Shown one piece after another: positions 16,815 through 25,096 of a DNA stretch of 64,000 bases (positions are counted from its first letter, which is position 1; every line of letters starts with the position of its first letter). The stretch lies in NCBI RefSeq assembly GCF_036242395.1, contig NZ_CP108458.1, forward strand, positions 5,208,001 through 5,272,000, read 5' to 3'. The stretch is from Kitasatospora sp. NBC_01266. GTDB taxonomy: Bacteria; Actinomycetota; Actinomycetes; Streptomycetales; Streptomycetaceae. A program made the position numbers and the translations under genes. The notes beneath the pieces are model-generated. The model was given only the letters and a program-made list of their open reading frames with translations, was not told the origin of the DNA and did no database searches.

Positions 16815-17710
16815 CGGGTCTCGGCTCCGGCTTCCTCGGTGCCGGGCAGTCCGGCGAACAGGTCGGTCAGCGGTCGTGCGGGGCCGGCCTCGCCCTGGGC
16901 CAGCTGGTAGTACTCGGCGGCCATCAGGGGCTGCCAGCGGTCGTTGCTCAGCGCGAAGAAGGTGCCGTCCACGGTGATCTGGGTGGCGTGCGCGCGCATC
17001 GCTGCGGCCTTGCGGTCGGCGTACGCCGCGCCGTCCAGCACGGCGTCGATCAGCTCGTCCCCGACCACGCCCGGCACGTCCCCGGGATCGGCGGCCAGCG
17101 GGAAGCGTTCGGCGGTCGAGCGCAGTGCGGGCAGCAGCACCGAGCTGGGCATCCGGTTCCAGAAGGTCCTGACGATCCGCCAGGCCGGGCCCAGCTCGGG
17201 GCGGAACGCGGGCTCGGCGGCGAGTTCGGCGGCGCGGGTCGCGACCCGGTGCGCCTGGATGTGGTCCGGGTGCCCGTAGCCGCCGCGCTCGTCGTAGGTG
17301 ATCAGCACCTGCGGGCGGACCTCGCGGATCACGGCGACCAGGTGGCCGGCCGCCTCGTCGACCCCGGCCTGCCAGAAGCAGTCGGGGTGCTCGTTGTCGG
17401 CCACGCCCATCATGCCGGAGTCCCGGTACCGGCCGGGGCCGCCCAGGAAGCGGACGTCGGACACGCCGACCTCCCGCATCGCGGCGGTCAGCTCGCCGAT
17501 CCGGTGCTCGCCCAGGGTGTCCTGCCGGTCCGCCGCCAGGTGGGCGAGGCCGGGCGGGATCACTTCGCCGCCCTCGCCGAGGGTGCAGGTCACCAGGGTC
17601 ACCTGGGCGCCCTCGGTGGCGTAGCGGGCCATGGTGGCGCCGTTGCCGATCGACTCGTCGTCGGGATGGGCGTGCACCAGCAGCAGGCGGCGAGCGGCAG
17701 CGGCGGTCAT
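16811..17710 (-). CDS. mshB: N-acetyl-1-D-myo-inositol-2-amino-2-deoxy-alpha-D-glucopyranoside deacetylase MshB
   Basis: 299-residue zinc deacetylase that removes acetate from GlcNAc-Ins in the second step of mycothiol synthesis in the cytosol. The motif HAHPDDE (residues 13-19) supplies zinc ligands His15 and Asp18 with catalytic Asp17. A third ligand histidine is expected in GGYGHPDH. The start at 17710 is preferred over a GTG at 17728 because TAGGCT lies exactly 7 bases upstream with no ribosome-binding site, the pattern of a leaderless mRNA. The 3' end overlaps the DUF6113 gene. Confidence 0.94.
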   Translation of the reverse strand: MTAAAARRLLLVHAHPDDESIGNGATMARYATEGAQVTLVTCTLGEGGEVIPPGLAHLAADRQDTLGEHRIGELTAAMREVGVSDVRFLGGPGRYRDSGMMGVADNEHPDCFWQAGVDEAAGHLVAVIREVRPQVLITYDERGGYGHPDHIQAHRVATRAAELAAEPAFRPELGPAWRIVRTFWNRMPSSVLLPALRSTAERFPLAADPGDVPGVVGDELIDAVLDGAAYADRKAAAMRAHATQITVDGTFFALSNDRWQPLMAAEYYQLAQGEAGPARPLTDLFAGLPGTEEAGAETR

Positions 17711-17717
17711 GGGGAGC

Positions 17718-17723
17718 AGCCTA
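17718..17723 (-). promoter_or_regulatory. -10 element of leaderless mshB transcript
   Basis: TAGGCT on the minus strand ends 7 bases before the ATG, placing the predicted transcription start at the start codon. Confidence 0.55.
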
Positions 17724-17754
17724 ACCACCGCTGTCGCAGGGACCGGCGCCGCCG

Positions 17755-17949
17755 TCAGAGCTTCAGGTCATTGAGCATCCCGGCCAGGTTGCTGGTCACC
17801 TGCTGGATCGAGGGGGCGATCGAGCTGGAGGCGAGGTAGAAGCCCAGCAGCGCGCAGACGATCGCGTGGCCCAGCTTGAGGCCGGAGCGGCGGATCAAGA
17901 CCACCACGATCACCAGCATCAGCATGGCCGCGGAGATGGACAGAGCCAT
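17755..17949 (-). CDS. Small single-pass membrane protein
   Basis: 64 residues: one N-terminal membrane helix (ISAAMLMLVIVVVLIR), then a second hydrophobic stretch LGHAIVCALLGFYLASSSIAP and a polar end. It has a normal ATG with an AAGGGG ribosome-binding site that lies in the loop side of CACACCC-N6-GGGTGTG, which could mask it. Small proteins of this look are common in streptomycetes in this neighbourhood; I know no function. It lies 44 bases upstream of the predicted mshB start on the same strand. Confidence 0.75.
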   Translation of the reverse strand: MALSISAAMLMLVIVVVLIRRSGLKLGHAIVCALLGFYLASSSIAPSIQQVTSNLAGMLNDLKL

Positions 17950-18217
17950 GACGGCTCACACCCCTTCCCGGGTGTGCCGCCCTGGGCGGGCGGCGGCTCG
18001 GACTGTGCGGGACAGCGGTGAACCGGACATCGATCATCCGGATCACTGAACAAGGAATACCCGATCAGTGACCTCGGTATTACTTTCCGTGAAGCCGTGC
18101 CCGTTGGATCGCGGGGGTGCCGAACAGGCGCAAGCCCCGGTCGGAGGGGGTGCGGGGGGCCGACCGGGCGACTTCCCGGCGCTGCGCCGAACGAGTGATC
18201 ATCGGCGGTCAACGCCG
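17950..18217. other. Divergent intergenic region before the dipeptidyl peptidase gene
   Basis: About 270 bases. It holds the hairpin CACACCC/GGGTGTG (17957-17976) in the leader of the small membrane gene and a less GC-rich segment around 18040-18095 that probably carries its promoter. No further gene is seen. Confidence 0.5.
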
Positions 18218-18229
18218 TAGGGTGCGGCC

Positions 18230-20377
18230 ATGACCAATGACGTTCACGCCGCCACCGCCGCCGCGGACACCTTCCCCCGGCAGTACGCGCGGACCCTGCG
18301 CTACACCGTCGGCCAACCCCGTTCCTTCGCCGTGGCCCCGGACGGCGCGCGGGTCGTCTTCCTGCGTTCCGGGACCTCCAGGGGGGCCGGCCGCGACCGG
18401 GCCAACCTGCTCTGGACCCTCGATCCGGCCACCGGCGCGGAGACCGTCGCCGCCGACCCGTTCGCGCTGCTCGGCGGCGGCGAGGAGGACCTCTCGCCCG
18501 CCGAGCGGGCCCGGCGCGAGCGCAGCCGGGAGGGCTCGGCCGGCATCGTCGGCTACGCCCTGGACGGTGCGGGCGAACGTGCCGCCTTCGCGCTCTCCGG
18601 GCGGCTCTTCACCGCCGACCTGGTCGGCGGCGGGGCCCGCGAGCTGCCGGCCGCCGGTCCGCTGCTCGACCCGCGCCCCTCGCCCGACGGCCGCTGGATC
18701 GCCTACCCGACCACGGCCGGGGCGCTGCGCCTGATCGCCGTCGACGGCACCGGGGACCGCGCGCTGGCCGAGCCGGAGGCCGCGGGGGTGACCTGGGGTC
18801 AGGCCGAGTTCATCGCGCAGGAGGAGATGGACCGGGACCGCGGCTTCTGGTGGTCCCCCGACGGTGCCGCGCTGCTGGTCGCCCGGGCCGACGACGCGCC
18901 GGTCCAGCGCTGGTGGATCGCCGACCCGGCCAACCCCCAGGCCGCCCCCGCCGAGGTCGCCTACCCGGCCGCCGGCACCCCCAACGCCGAGGTCACGCTC
19001 TGGCTGCTGGGCCTGGACGGCTCGCGCACCGAGATCGTCTGGGACCGGGCCGCCCACCCCTACCTCGGCCGGGTGCACTGGTCGGCCGGCGGCCCGCCGC
19101 TGCTCCTGGTGCAGGCCCGCGACCAGCGCTCCCAGCTGCTGCTGACCGTCGACCCGGTCACCGGGGCCACCAGCGAGCTGCTCACCGAGCGGGACCCGCA
19201 CTGGCTGGAGCTCTTCACCGGCGTGCCGGCCTGGACGCCGGACGGCCGGCTGCTGCGGATCAGTGACGAGCCGGGCCACCGCGCGCTCTTCGCGGGCGAC
19301 GTGAAGCTCACCGACGACACGCTGCACCTGACAGCGGTGCTGTCGATCGGTGCCACCGAGGTGCTCTGCGTGGCCGGCCCCGGCGAGGCCGCCGAGGACC
19401 AGACCCCGGGCCTGGAGGGCCTGTACGCCGTGCCGCTGGATGGCTCCGGCCCGCGCCTGCTGCGCCGCGGCGCCGTGCTGGACGCCGTGCGCGGCGGCGA
19501 GACCACCGTGTTCTCCAGCGCCGCGTTGGACCGGCCGGGCCGCCGGGCCGAGGTGCTGCGCGGTACCGAGCAGGTCGCGGTGGTCGCCTCGCACGCCGAG
19601 ACGCCGGTGCTGACCACCCGTCCGCAGTTCCGGCTGGCCGGGGAGCGCCGGATCCCGGCCGCCGTGGTGCTGCCGACCGGCTACGACCGGGAGCGCGACG
19701 GCCTGCTGCCGGTGCTGATGGACCCCTACGGCGGTCCGCACGGCGCCCTGGTGAAGCAGGCGCACAACGCCTTCCTCTCCTCGCAGTGGTTCGCCGACCA
19801 GGGCTTCGCCGTGGTGGTCGCCGACGGCCGCGGGACTCCCGGCCGCAGCCCCGCCTGGGAGAAGGCGATCGCCTTCGACTTCGCCGGGGTCACCCTGGAC
19901 GACCAGGTCGAGGCGCTGCACGCGCTGGCCGAGGAGTTCCCGCTGGACCTCGCCCGGGTGGCGATCCGCGGCTGGTCCTACGGCGGCTACCTCTCCGCGC
20001 TCGCGGTGCTGCGCCGTCCCGACGTGTTCCACGCGGCGGTGGCCGGCGCCCCGGTGACGGACTGGCAGCTCTACGACACCCACTACACCGAGCGCTACCT
20101 GGGGCACCCCGCCGAGCGGCCCGAGGTCTACCAGGCCAACTCGCTGGTCGCGGACGCGCCCAAGCTGGAGCGGCCGCTGATGATCGTGCACGGCCTGGCC
20201 GACGACAACGTGGTGGCCGCGCACACCCTGCGACTCTCCTCCGCGCTGCTGGCCGCGGGGCGCCCGCACACCGTGCTGCCGCTCTCCGGCGTCACCCACA
20301 TGACGCCGCAGGAGCAGGTGGCGGAGAACCTGCTGCTGCTCCAGGTCGACTTCCTGAAGTCCGCGCTGGGGCTGTGA
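18230..20377 (+). CDS. S9 family dipeptidyl peptidase (DPP IV-like serine peptidase)
   Basis: 715 residues. The N-terminal two thirds is a DPP IV-type beta-propeller; AQEEMDRDRGFWWSPDG contains the Glu-Glu pair that binds the substrate amino group in this family. The C-terminal peptidase domain has the triad Ser583 in GWSYGGY, Asp658 in HGLADDNV and His690 in GVTHM. It should release N-terminal dipeptides, often with proline second. There is no signal peptide, so it acts in the cytosol, possibly on imported peptides. TAGGGT (18218-18223) ends 6 bases before the ATG, indicating a leaderless mRNA. Confidence 0.93.
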   Translation: MTNDVHAATAAADTFPRQYARTLRYTVGQPRSFAVAPDGARVVFLRSGTSRGAGRDRANLLWTLDPATGAETVAADPFALLGGGEEDLSPAERARRERSREGSAGIVGYALDGAGERAAFALSGRLFTADLVGGGARELPAAGPLLDPRPSPDGRWIAYPTTAGALRLIAVDGTGDRALAEPEAAGVTWGQAEFIAQEEMDRDRGFWWSPDGAALLVARADDAPVQRWWIADPANPQAAPAEVAYPAAGTPNAEVTLWLLGLDGSRTEIVWDRAAHPYLGRVHWSAGGPPLLLVQARDQRSQLLLTVDPVTGATSELLTERDPHWLELFTGVPAWTPDGRLLRISDEPGHRALFAGDVKLTDDTLHLTAVLSIGATEVLCVAGPGEAAEDQTPGLEGLYAVPLDGSGPRLLRRGAVLDAVRGGETTVFSSAALDRPGRRAEVLRGTEQVAVVASHAETPVLTTRPQFRLAGERRIPAAVVLPTGYDRERDGLLPVLMDPYGGPHGALVKQAHNAFLSSQWFADQGFAVVVADGRGTPGRSPAWEKAIAFDFAGVTLDDQVEALHALAEEFPLDLARVAIRGWSYGGYLSALAVLRRPDVFHAAVAGAPVTDWQLYDTHYTERYLGHPAERPEVYQANSLVADAPKLERPLMIVHGLADDNVVAAHTLRLSSALLAAGRPHTVLPLSGVTHMTPQEQVAENLLLLQVDFLKSALGL

Positions 20378-20390
20378 GCGGGCGGGGGCG

Positions 20391-20408
20391 GCATGACATC
20401 CGTCATGC
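20391..20408. promoter_or_regulatory. Palindrome GCATGAC-N4-GTCATGC upstream of the ABC exporter/two-component operon
   Basis: Perfect 7-base arms around ATCC, about 100 bases upstream of the exporter ATPase start. The operon encodes a NarL-family response regulator, so this is a candidate autoregulatory binding site. It could also be the 3' hairpin of the peptidase mRNA, though the stem is short for that. Confidence 0.5.
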
Positions 20409-20509
20409 GCAGGAGGCGACGGTGCACACTGCCGCCCCCACTCCGTCGGGCGGAATCCTGGTGAGGCCAGCACGGGGCTGCACCAGGACGACGAGGACGG
20501 GGAGAGGTC

Positions 20510-21475
20510 ATGGCCCAGGAAGTGGCCGCCTTCAGGCAGGTCAGTAAGAGCTACGGCCGGGTCAAGGCGGTGAACGGCCTCGACCTGACGCTGCACCCGG
20601 GCCAGACCGTGGCGCTGCTCGGCCCCAACGGGGCGGGCAAGTCCAGCAGCCTGGACCTGCTGCTCGGGCTGCGTGAGCCCGACCAGGGGCAGGTCACCCT
20701 GTTCGGTGCCGCGCCGCGGGCGGCGATCGAGGCCGGGCGGGTCGGCGCGATGCTGCAGAGCGGCGGGCTGATGACCGACGTCAAGGTCCGCGAGCTGGTC
20801 CAGCTGGCCTGTGACGTCCACCCGCGCGGCCACCGGGTCGGCGAGGTGCTGCGCGACGCCGGGATCGAGGAGATCGCGGACCGCCGGGTGGACAAGCTCT
20901 CCGGTGGCCAGGAGCAGCGGGTCCGGTTCGCGCTGGCGATCGCCGGCCAGAACGACCTGATCGTGCTGGACGAGCCGACCACCGGCATGGACGTGTCGGT
21001 CCGCCGGCAGTTCTGGGCCGCGATGCGCCAACAGGCCGAGCAGGGCCGCACCGTGCTCTTCGCCACCCACTACCTCGAGGAGGCCGACTCGATCGCCGAC
21101 CGGGTGCTGGTGCTGCACCGCGGGCGGTTGATCGCTGACGGCTCCTCGGCCGAGATCAAGGCCAAGGCCGGCGCCCGGCGGGTCAGCTTCGAACTGCACG
21201 ACGCGGACGGCCGGATCGAGGAGACGGCGCTGCGCGCGCTGCCCGGGCTGGTCGCGCTGGAGGTCAGCGGGCAGGGCACCGAGGTGCGCACCGTGCGGAT
21301 CCGCTCCACCGACGCCGACGCCCTGGTGGCCGCCCTCTACCGGACCGGCTGCTACCCGCGCGGTCTGGAGGTCACCAGCCTCGGCCTGGAGCAGGCCTTC
21401 CTCACCATCACCGGAGAACAGGACGACCAGGACTCGCAGAGCGCGAGCCTCGCCGAGACGGAGCGCGCGCGATGA
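20510..21475 (+). CDS. ABC-2 type exporter ATP-binding protein
   Basis: 321-residue ATPase with Walker A GPNGAGKS (38-45), signature KLSGGQEQRVRFALAI, Walker B LIVLDEPTTGMDV and the switch histidine in ATHYLEEAD. It is the drug/lantibiotic exporter type (CcmA-like), with a ~90-residue C-terminal domain after the nucleotide-binding fold. The ATG is preceded by GGGGAGAGG. The last 4 bases overlap the permease gene. With the permease, histidine kinase and response regulator it forms a four-gene unit, which suggests an exporter controlled by its own sensor. Confidence 0.92.
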   Translation: MAQEVAAFRQVSKSYGRVKAVNGLDLTLHPGQTVALLGPNGAGKSSSLDLLLGLREPDQGQVTLFGAAPRAAIEAGRVGAMLQSGGLMTDVKVRELVQLACDVHPRGHRVGEVLRDAGIEEIADRRVDKLSGGQEQRVRFALAIAGQNDLIVLDEPTTGMDVSVRRQFWAAMRQQAEQGRTVLFATHYLEEADSIADRVLVLHRGRLIADGSSAEIKAKAGARRVSFELHDADGRIEETALRALPGLVALEVSGQGTEVRTVRIRSTDADALVAALYRTGCYPRGLEVTSLGLEQAFLTITGEQDDQDSQSASLAETERAR

Positions 21476-22191
21476 CCACCCTGATCAAGCTGGAGATCCT
21501 GCGCACCCTGCGCAACCGGCGGTACCTGTTCTTCACCATCCTCTACCCCGCGCTGATGTACTTCTTCTTCGTCAGCGCGTACGGCAACGGCATGGCGGGC
21601 GGGGTGAGCGCCAAGTCGTACTTCATGGTCTCGATGGCCACCTTCGGCGCGGTCGGCGCGGTGCTCACCGGCAGCGCGCAGCGGATCTCGCTGGAGCGCA
21701 AGAGCGGCTGGGTGCGCCAGCTGCGGCTGACCGCGCTGCCCGGGCGGGCCTACGCGGTGGCCAAGATCAGCTCCTGCGCGGTGACCACGCTGCCGTCGAT
21801 CCTGGTGGTCTTCGCGCTCGGCGTGGCCAAGGGCGTGCGGCTGGACGCCGGGCAGTGGGCGGGCCTGGTCGCGGTGATCTGGCTGGGCAGCTTCGTCTTC
21901 GCGGCGCTCGGGGTGGCGCTCGGCTACGCGGCCGAACCCAGTGCGGTGCAGCCGATCGTGATGATCGTCTACATGCTGATGGCCGCCTTCGGCGGGACCT
22001 GGTTCCCGGTCTCGGGCACGCTGAAGAGCATCGCCCGGTTCAACCCGGTCTACCTCTACAACCAGCTGGCCGCCTTCATCCGCCCCGGCGTCGCCTTCGA
22101 CACCACGGCCGCCGCGGGCCTGGCCGGGTTCCTGGTGGTCTTCGTGGCCGCCGCCGGCTTCCTGTACCGCCGGGACACCAAGCAGGCATGA
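21472..22191 (+). CDS. ABC-2 type exporter permease
   Basis: 239 residues with about six membrane helices, starting TTLIKLEILRTLRNRRYLFFTILYPALMYFFFV as in ABC-2 permeases. It overlaps the ATPase gene by 4 bases (ATGA) and its stop overlaps the kinase start codon, so the genes are translationally coupled. The substrate (drug, lipid or peptide) cannot be read from sequence. Confidence 0.9.
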   Translation: MTTLIKLEILRTLRNRRYLFFTILYPALMYFFFVSAYGNGMAGGVSAKSYFMVSMATFGAVGAVLTGSAQRISLERKSGWVRQLRLTALPGRAYAVAKISSCAVTTLPSILVVFALGVAKGVRLDAGQWAGLVAVIWLGSFVFAALGVALGYAAEPSAVQPIVMIVYMLMAAFGGTWFPVSGTLKSIARFNPVYLYNQLAAFIRPGVAFDTTAAAGLAGFLVVFVAAAGFLYRRDTKQA

Positions 22192-23429
22192 TGTCCCGCA
22201 TGCCCGACGCGCCCCCGGACCAGTGCCCCGCCACGACCGGGAAGGAGGGCCGGGGGCTCTTCCTGTCGTACCCCGGTGCCCCGGCCGAGAACCGCAGGCA
22301 GCTGCTGGTCAAGCTCTGCTGGATGCTGCTGTGGATGGTCTATGTGATCTATCCGATCCAGGACCTGCTGAGCGGCCACCACGGCCTGGTCGCGACGGTG
22401 CTCGGCTGGGTGGCCCTGGTCGGGTTCCTCGGCTGCTACCTCACGCTGGTCCTGCTGCGCTCGATGAACGGGCCGCGGTGGCGCGGCAGTTATCCGCTGC
22501 TGGCGGCGATGCTGGTCATCGCGGTGGTCACCGGCCTGAGCCTGGGTGAGCAGTGGCTCGTCCTGATCACCTACCTGTCGGTGACCGCCGGGGCGGTGCT
22601 GCCGCCGCGGCTCGCGCTGCGCGCCGTGCTCGGTGCCACCGTGCTGATGGTCGTGATCGGGCTGGCCTGCGGGGCGGACTGGTCCTCGCTGGGCTCCCTG
22701 CTGCTGCCGACCTTCCTGAGCGGCGCGGCGATGACCGGGCTGCAGCGGCTGGTCGGCGCGATGCGCGAGCTGCGCGAGGCACGGGAGACCGCGGCCCAGC
22801 TGGCCGCCGCCGAGGAACGGCTGCGGATGGCCCGTGACCTGCACGACCTGCTCGGGCACTCGCTCTCGCTGATCACCCTCAAGAGCGAGCTGGCCGGGCG
22901 GTTCATGGACGCTGAGAAGGGCGAGGCCGCGCGGGCCCAGGTGGCCGACATCGAGCAGGTGGCCCGGCAGTCGCTGATCGATGTGCGCAGCGCGGTGAGC
23001 GGCTACCGCAAGCCCTCGCTGCCGGCCGAACTGGCCGCCGCCCGCAGCGCGCTGGCCACCGCCGGGGTGGGCCTGGAGGCGCCGTCCGGGCTCGCCGAGA
23101 GCCGGCCGGGGCTCGGGGCCGCCGAGGCCGAGACGCTGGCCTGGGTGCTGCGCGAATCGGTCACCAACATCGTCCGGCACGCGGCGGGGGCCAGCCTCTG
23201 CACCGTGGCCCTGGACGAGACCTGGGACGGCGACGGAGCCCGGTTCGCCGTCCTGGAGATCACCGACAACGGCCGAGGGCCCGGCAAGTCGGCCCCCGGC
23301 AACGGCCTGTCCGGGCTGGACGAGCGCCTCGCCCTGGTGGGGGGCCGGCTGGAGACCTCGCCCGGTCGTGGTGGCAAGGGCTTCCGGCTGCGCGCACTGG
23401 TTCCGCTGGGTGTCAAGGTCGAGGCTTAG
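22188..23429 (+). CDS. DesK/NarX-type sensor histidine kinase
   Basis: 413 residues. Several N-terminal membrane helices (about residues 42-150) act as the likely sensor. A short coiled coil (~190-210) leads to a HisKA_3 dimerisation domain with phospho-acceptor His219 in ARDLHDLLGHSLS. The ATPase domain follows, with ESVTNIVRHA (N box) and DNGRGPG. The start at 22188 is chosen because it overlaps the permease stop; ATGs at 22191 and 22200 are alternatives. It probably senses membrane state or the exporter's substrate and phosphorylates the next gene's product. Confidence 0.9.
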   Translation: MMSRMPDAPPDQCPATTGKEGRGLFLSYPGAPAENRRQLLVKLCWMLLWMVYVIYPIQDLLSGHHGLVATVLGWVALVGFLGCYLTLVLLRSMNGPRWRGSYPLLAAMLVIAVVTGLSLGEQWLVLITYLSVTAGAVLPPRLALRAVLGATVLMVVIGLACGADWSSLGSLLLPTFLSGAAMTGLQRLVGAMRELREARETAAQLAAAEERLRMARDLHDLLGHSLSLITLKSELAGRFMDAEKGEAARAQVADIEQVARQSLIDVRSAVSGYRKPSLPAELAAARSALATAGVGLEAPSGLAESRPGLGAAEAETLAWVLRESVTNIVRHAAGASLCTVALDETWDGDGARFAVLEITDNGRGPGKSAPGNGLSGLDERLALVGGRLETSPGRGGKGFRLRALVPLGVKVEA

Positions 23430-23449
23430 CCACCGTTAGGGTCTGCCGC

Positions 23450-24079
23450 ATGACTGATGATCAGAGCGTCGGCGGGATCCGGGTACTGCTCGCCGAGGAC
23501 CAGGGGATGGTCCGGGAGGCGCTGGCCGCGCTGCTCGGGCTGGAGGGTGACATCGACGTCGTCGCGCAGGTGGCGCGCGGGGACGAGGTGGTCGACGCGG
23601 TCCTCGCTCACCAGGTGCAGGTGGCGGTGCTGGACATCGAGATGCCCGGGATGACCGGCATCGAGGCGGCGGCCGAGCTGCGGCGGCGCAGCCCGGGCAC
23701 CCGGGTGGTGATCGCCACCACCTTCGGGCGCCCCGGCTACCTGCGCAAGGCGATGGAGTCGGGGGCGGACGCGTTCCTGGTCAAGGACGCGCCGGCGGCC
23801 GAACTGGCCGAGGCGGTGCGGCGGGTGCTGCGCGGTGAGCGGGTGATCGACCCGACGCTGGCGGCGGCGGCGCTGGCCGAGGGCGCCAACCCGTTGACCG
23901 GGCGGGAGCTGGAGGTGCTGGCGGTGGCCGCGGACGGCGCGGTGAACGCCGACATCGCCCGTCGGCTGCACCTGTCCGAGGGCACCGTGCGCAACTACCT
24001 CTCGATGGCGATCCAGAAGACCGGCGCCCGCAACCGGGCCGAGGCGGTCCGGATCGCCAAGGAGAAGGGCTGGATGTGA
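23450..24079 (+). CDS. NarL/DesR-family response regulator
   Basis: 209 residues: receiver domain with phospho-acceptor Asp62 in VLDIEMPGM, then a LuxR-type helix-turn-helix (NPLTGRELEVLAVAADGAVNADIARRLHLSEGTVRNYLS). It is the partner of the kinase encoded 20 bases upstream. TAGGGT (23437-23442) ends 7 bases before the ATG and no ribosome-binding site is visible, so it may also be made from its own leaderless transcript. A candidate binding site is the palindrome at 20391-20408. Confidence 0.92.
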   Translation: MTDDQSVGGIRVLLAEDQGMVREALAALLGLEGDIDVVAQVARGDEVVDAVLAHQVQVAVLDIEMPGMTGIEAAAELRRRSPGTRVVIATTFGRPGYLRKAMESGADAFLVKDAPAAELAEAVRRVLRGERVIDPTLAAAALAEGANPLTGRELEVLAVAADGAVNADIARRLHLSEGTVRNYLSMAIQKTGARNRAEAVRIAKEKGWM

Positions 24080-24098
24080 CGGTCCGTCGGCGCCCGGC

Positions 24099-24983
24099 TC
24101 AGTTCAGCCGGTGCCGGGCCGCTCTGGCCTCCTGGCGGACCCGGGCGGCGGATTCGGGGTCGAAGGCGTCCAGGATCCGCGCGTAGTCGTCCATTTCGGC
24201 CGCGCCGCGCAGGAAGTCGCCGGTGCGGACCAGCAACTCGGCCCGCTCCAGGCGCAGCTGCGCCGGGTGGCGGGGCAGCAGCAGGGACAGCTCGGTCGCC
24301 CAGAGCTGGACCCGGGCCTGCTCGGGCCGCTCGGCCGCCCAGGCCCGGATGTTGCCCAGCACCCGCAGGGTGAGGTCCAGCGGCTGGGCCGGCGTCAGGA
24401 GTTCGGGCGTGAAGCGGTGCCCGGCGGCGATCACGATGGTGGCGGCGTCCTCGGAGGAGAGCAGCCGGCCGCCGTGGAACGGGTCGGCCAGCACGTACTC
24501 GTCGCCCGGCTCGGGCCCGCCCACCGCGACGATGAAGTGGCCCGGCAGCGCGATCCCGTGCACGGTCAGCCCGGCGCGGGCGGCCACCGCCGACCAGACC
24601 AGCGACAGCATGATCGGCAGCCCGCGGCGGCGCCGCAGCACCTCGGGCAGCAGCGAGGACTCCAGCCGCCGGTAGTCCGACGGCCGCCCGTGGAAGCGCT
24701 CGCGCCCGCCCAGCACCGCCGCCAGCAGCGCGGCGGTCTCCTCGGGGGTGGCCGGCGCGCGCTCGGCCACCGCGCGGCGCACCGTCGCCGCGTGCCGGTC
24801 CAGCGCGGCCTGGCAGGCGGCCAGCAGCGCCTCCAGGGTCGGCGGCGGCTGCGGGTCGTCGTCCTGCGGCCAGCCGGAGTCGGCCAGGGTGTGTTCGGCC
24901 GCGGCCAGCAGGCAGAGCAGCACCGGATCGGGCTGCTCGGACCTGGCTTCGGCGCGGAAACGGGCTCTGCTCTGCTCGGTCAC
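24099..24983 (-). CDS. SirB1/transglutaminase-like superfamily protein
   Basis: 294 residues starting at GTG. The central region GLPIMLSLVWSAVAARAGLTVHGIALPGHFIVAVGG is typical of the SirB1 (Transglut_core2) family. A Cys is not seen at the expected position of this fold, but the His in PGHF is, as in other SirB1 proteins. The C-terminal third is TPR-like, with repeated helical Leu/Arg/Ala segments. Function of SirB1 proteins is poorly defined. The start is uncertain because no ribosome-binding site is visible. It converges with the response regulator gene, 19 bases away. Confidence 0.82.
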   Translation of the reverse strand: MTEQSRARFRAEARSEQPDPVLLCLLAAAEHTLADSGWPQDDDPQPPPTLEALLAACQAALDRHAATVRRAVAERAPATPEETAALLAAVLGGRERFHGRPSDYRRLESSLLPEVLRRRRGLPIMLSLVWSAVAARAGLTVHGIALPGHFIVAVGGPEPGDEYVLADPFHGGRLLSSEDAATIVIAAGHRFTPELLTPAQPLDLTLRVLGNIRAWAAERPEQARVQLWATELSLLLPRHPAQLRLERAELLVRTGDFLRGAAEMDDYARILDAFDPESAARVRQEARAARHRLN

Positions 24984-25096
24984 GGTGGCTGCGGCGGCTT
25001 TCGTGCGTGACGGCTTTCGGCGTACGGGGGCTCACGGGTTCCGGTCTGCGGTTACCCGTCCGGGCAACGGCGTCTGCCGGGAACCTACGCGGACGG

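Noticed and set aside
18209..21199. Minus-strand open frame of about 1,000 codons
   Set aside because: Antisense to the dipeptidyl peptidase and exporter ATPase genes, low-complexity product, no recognisable motifs.
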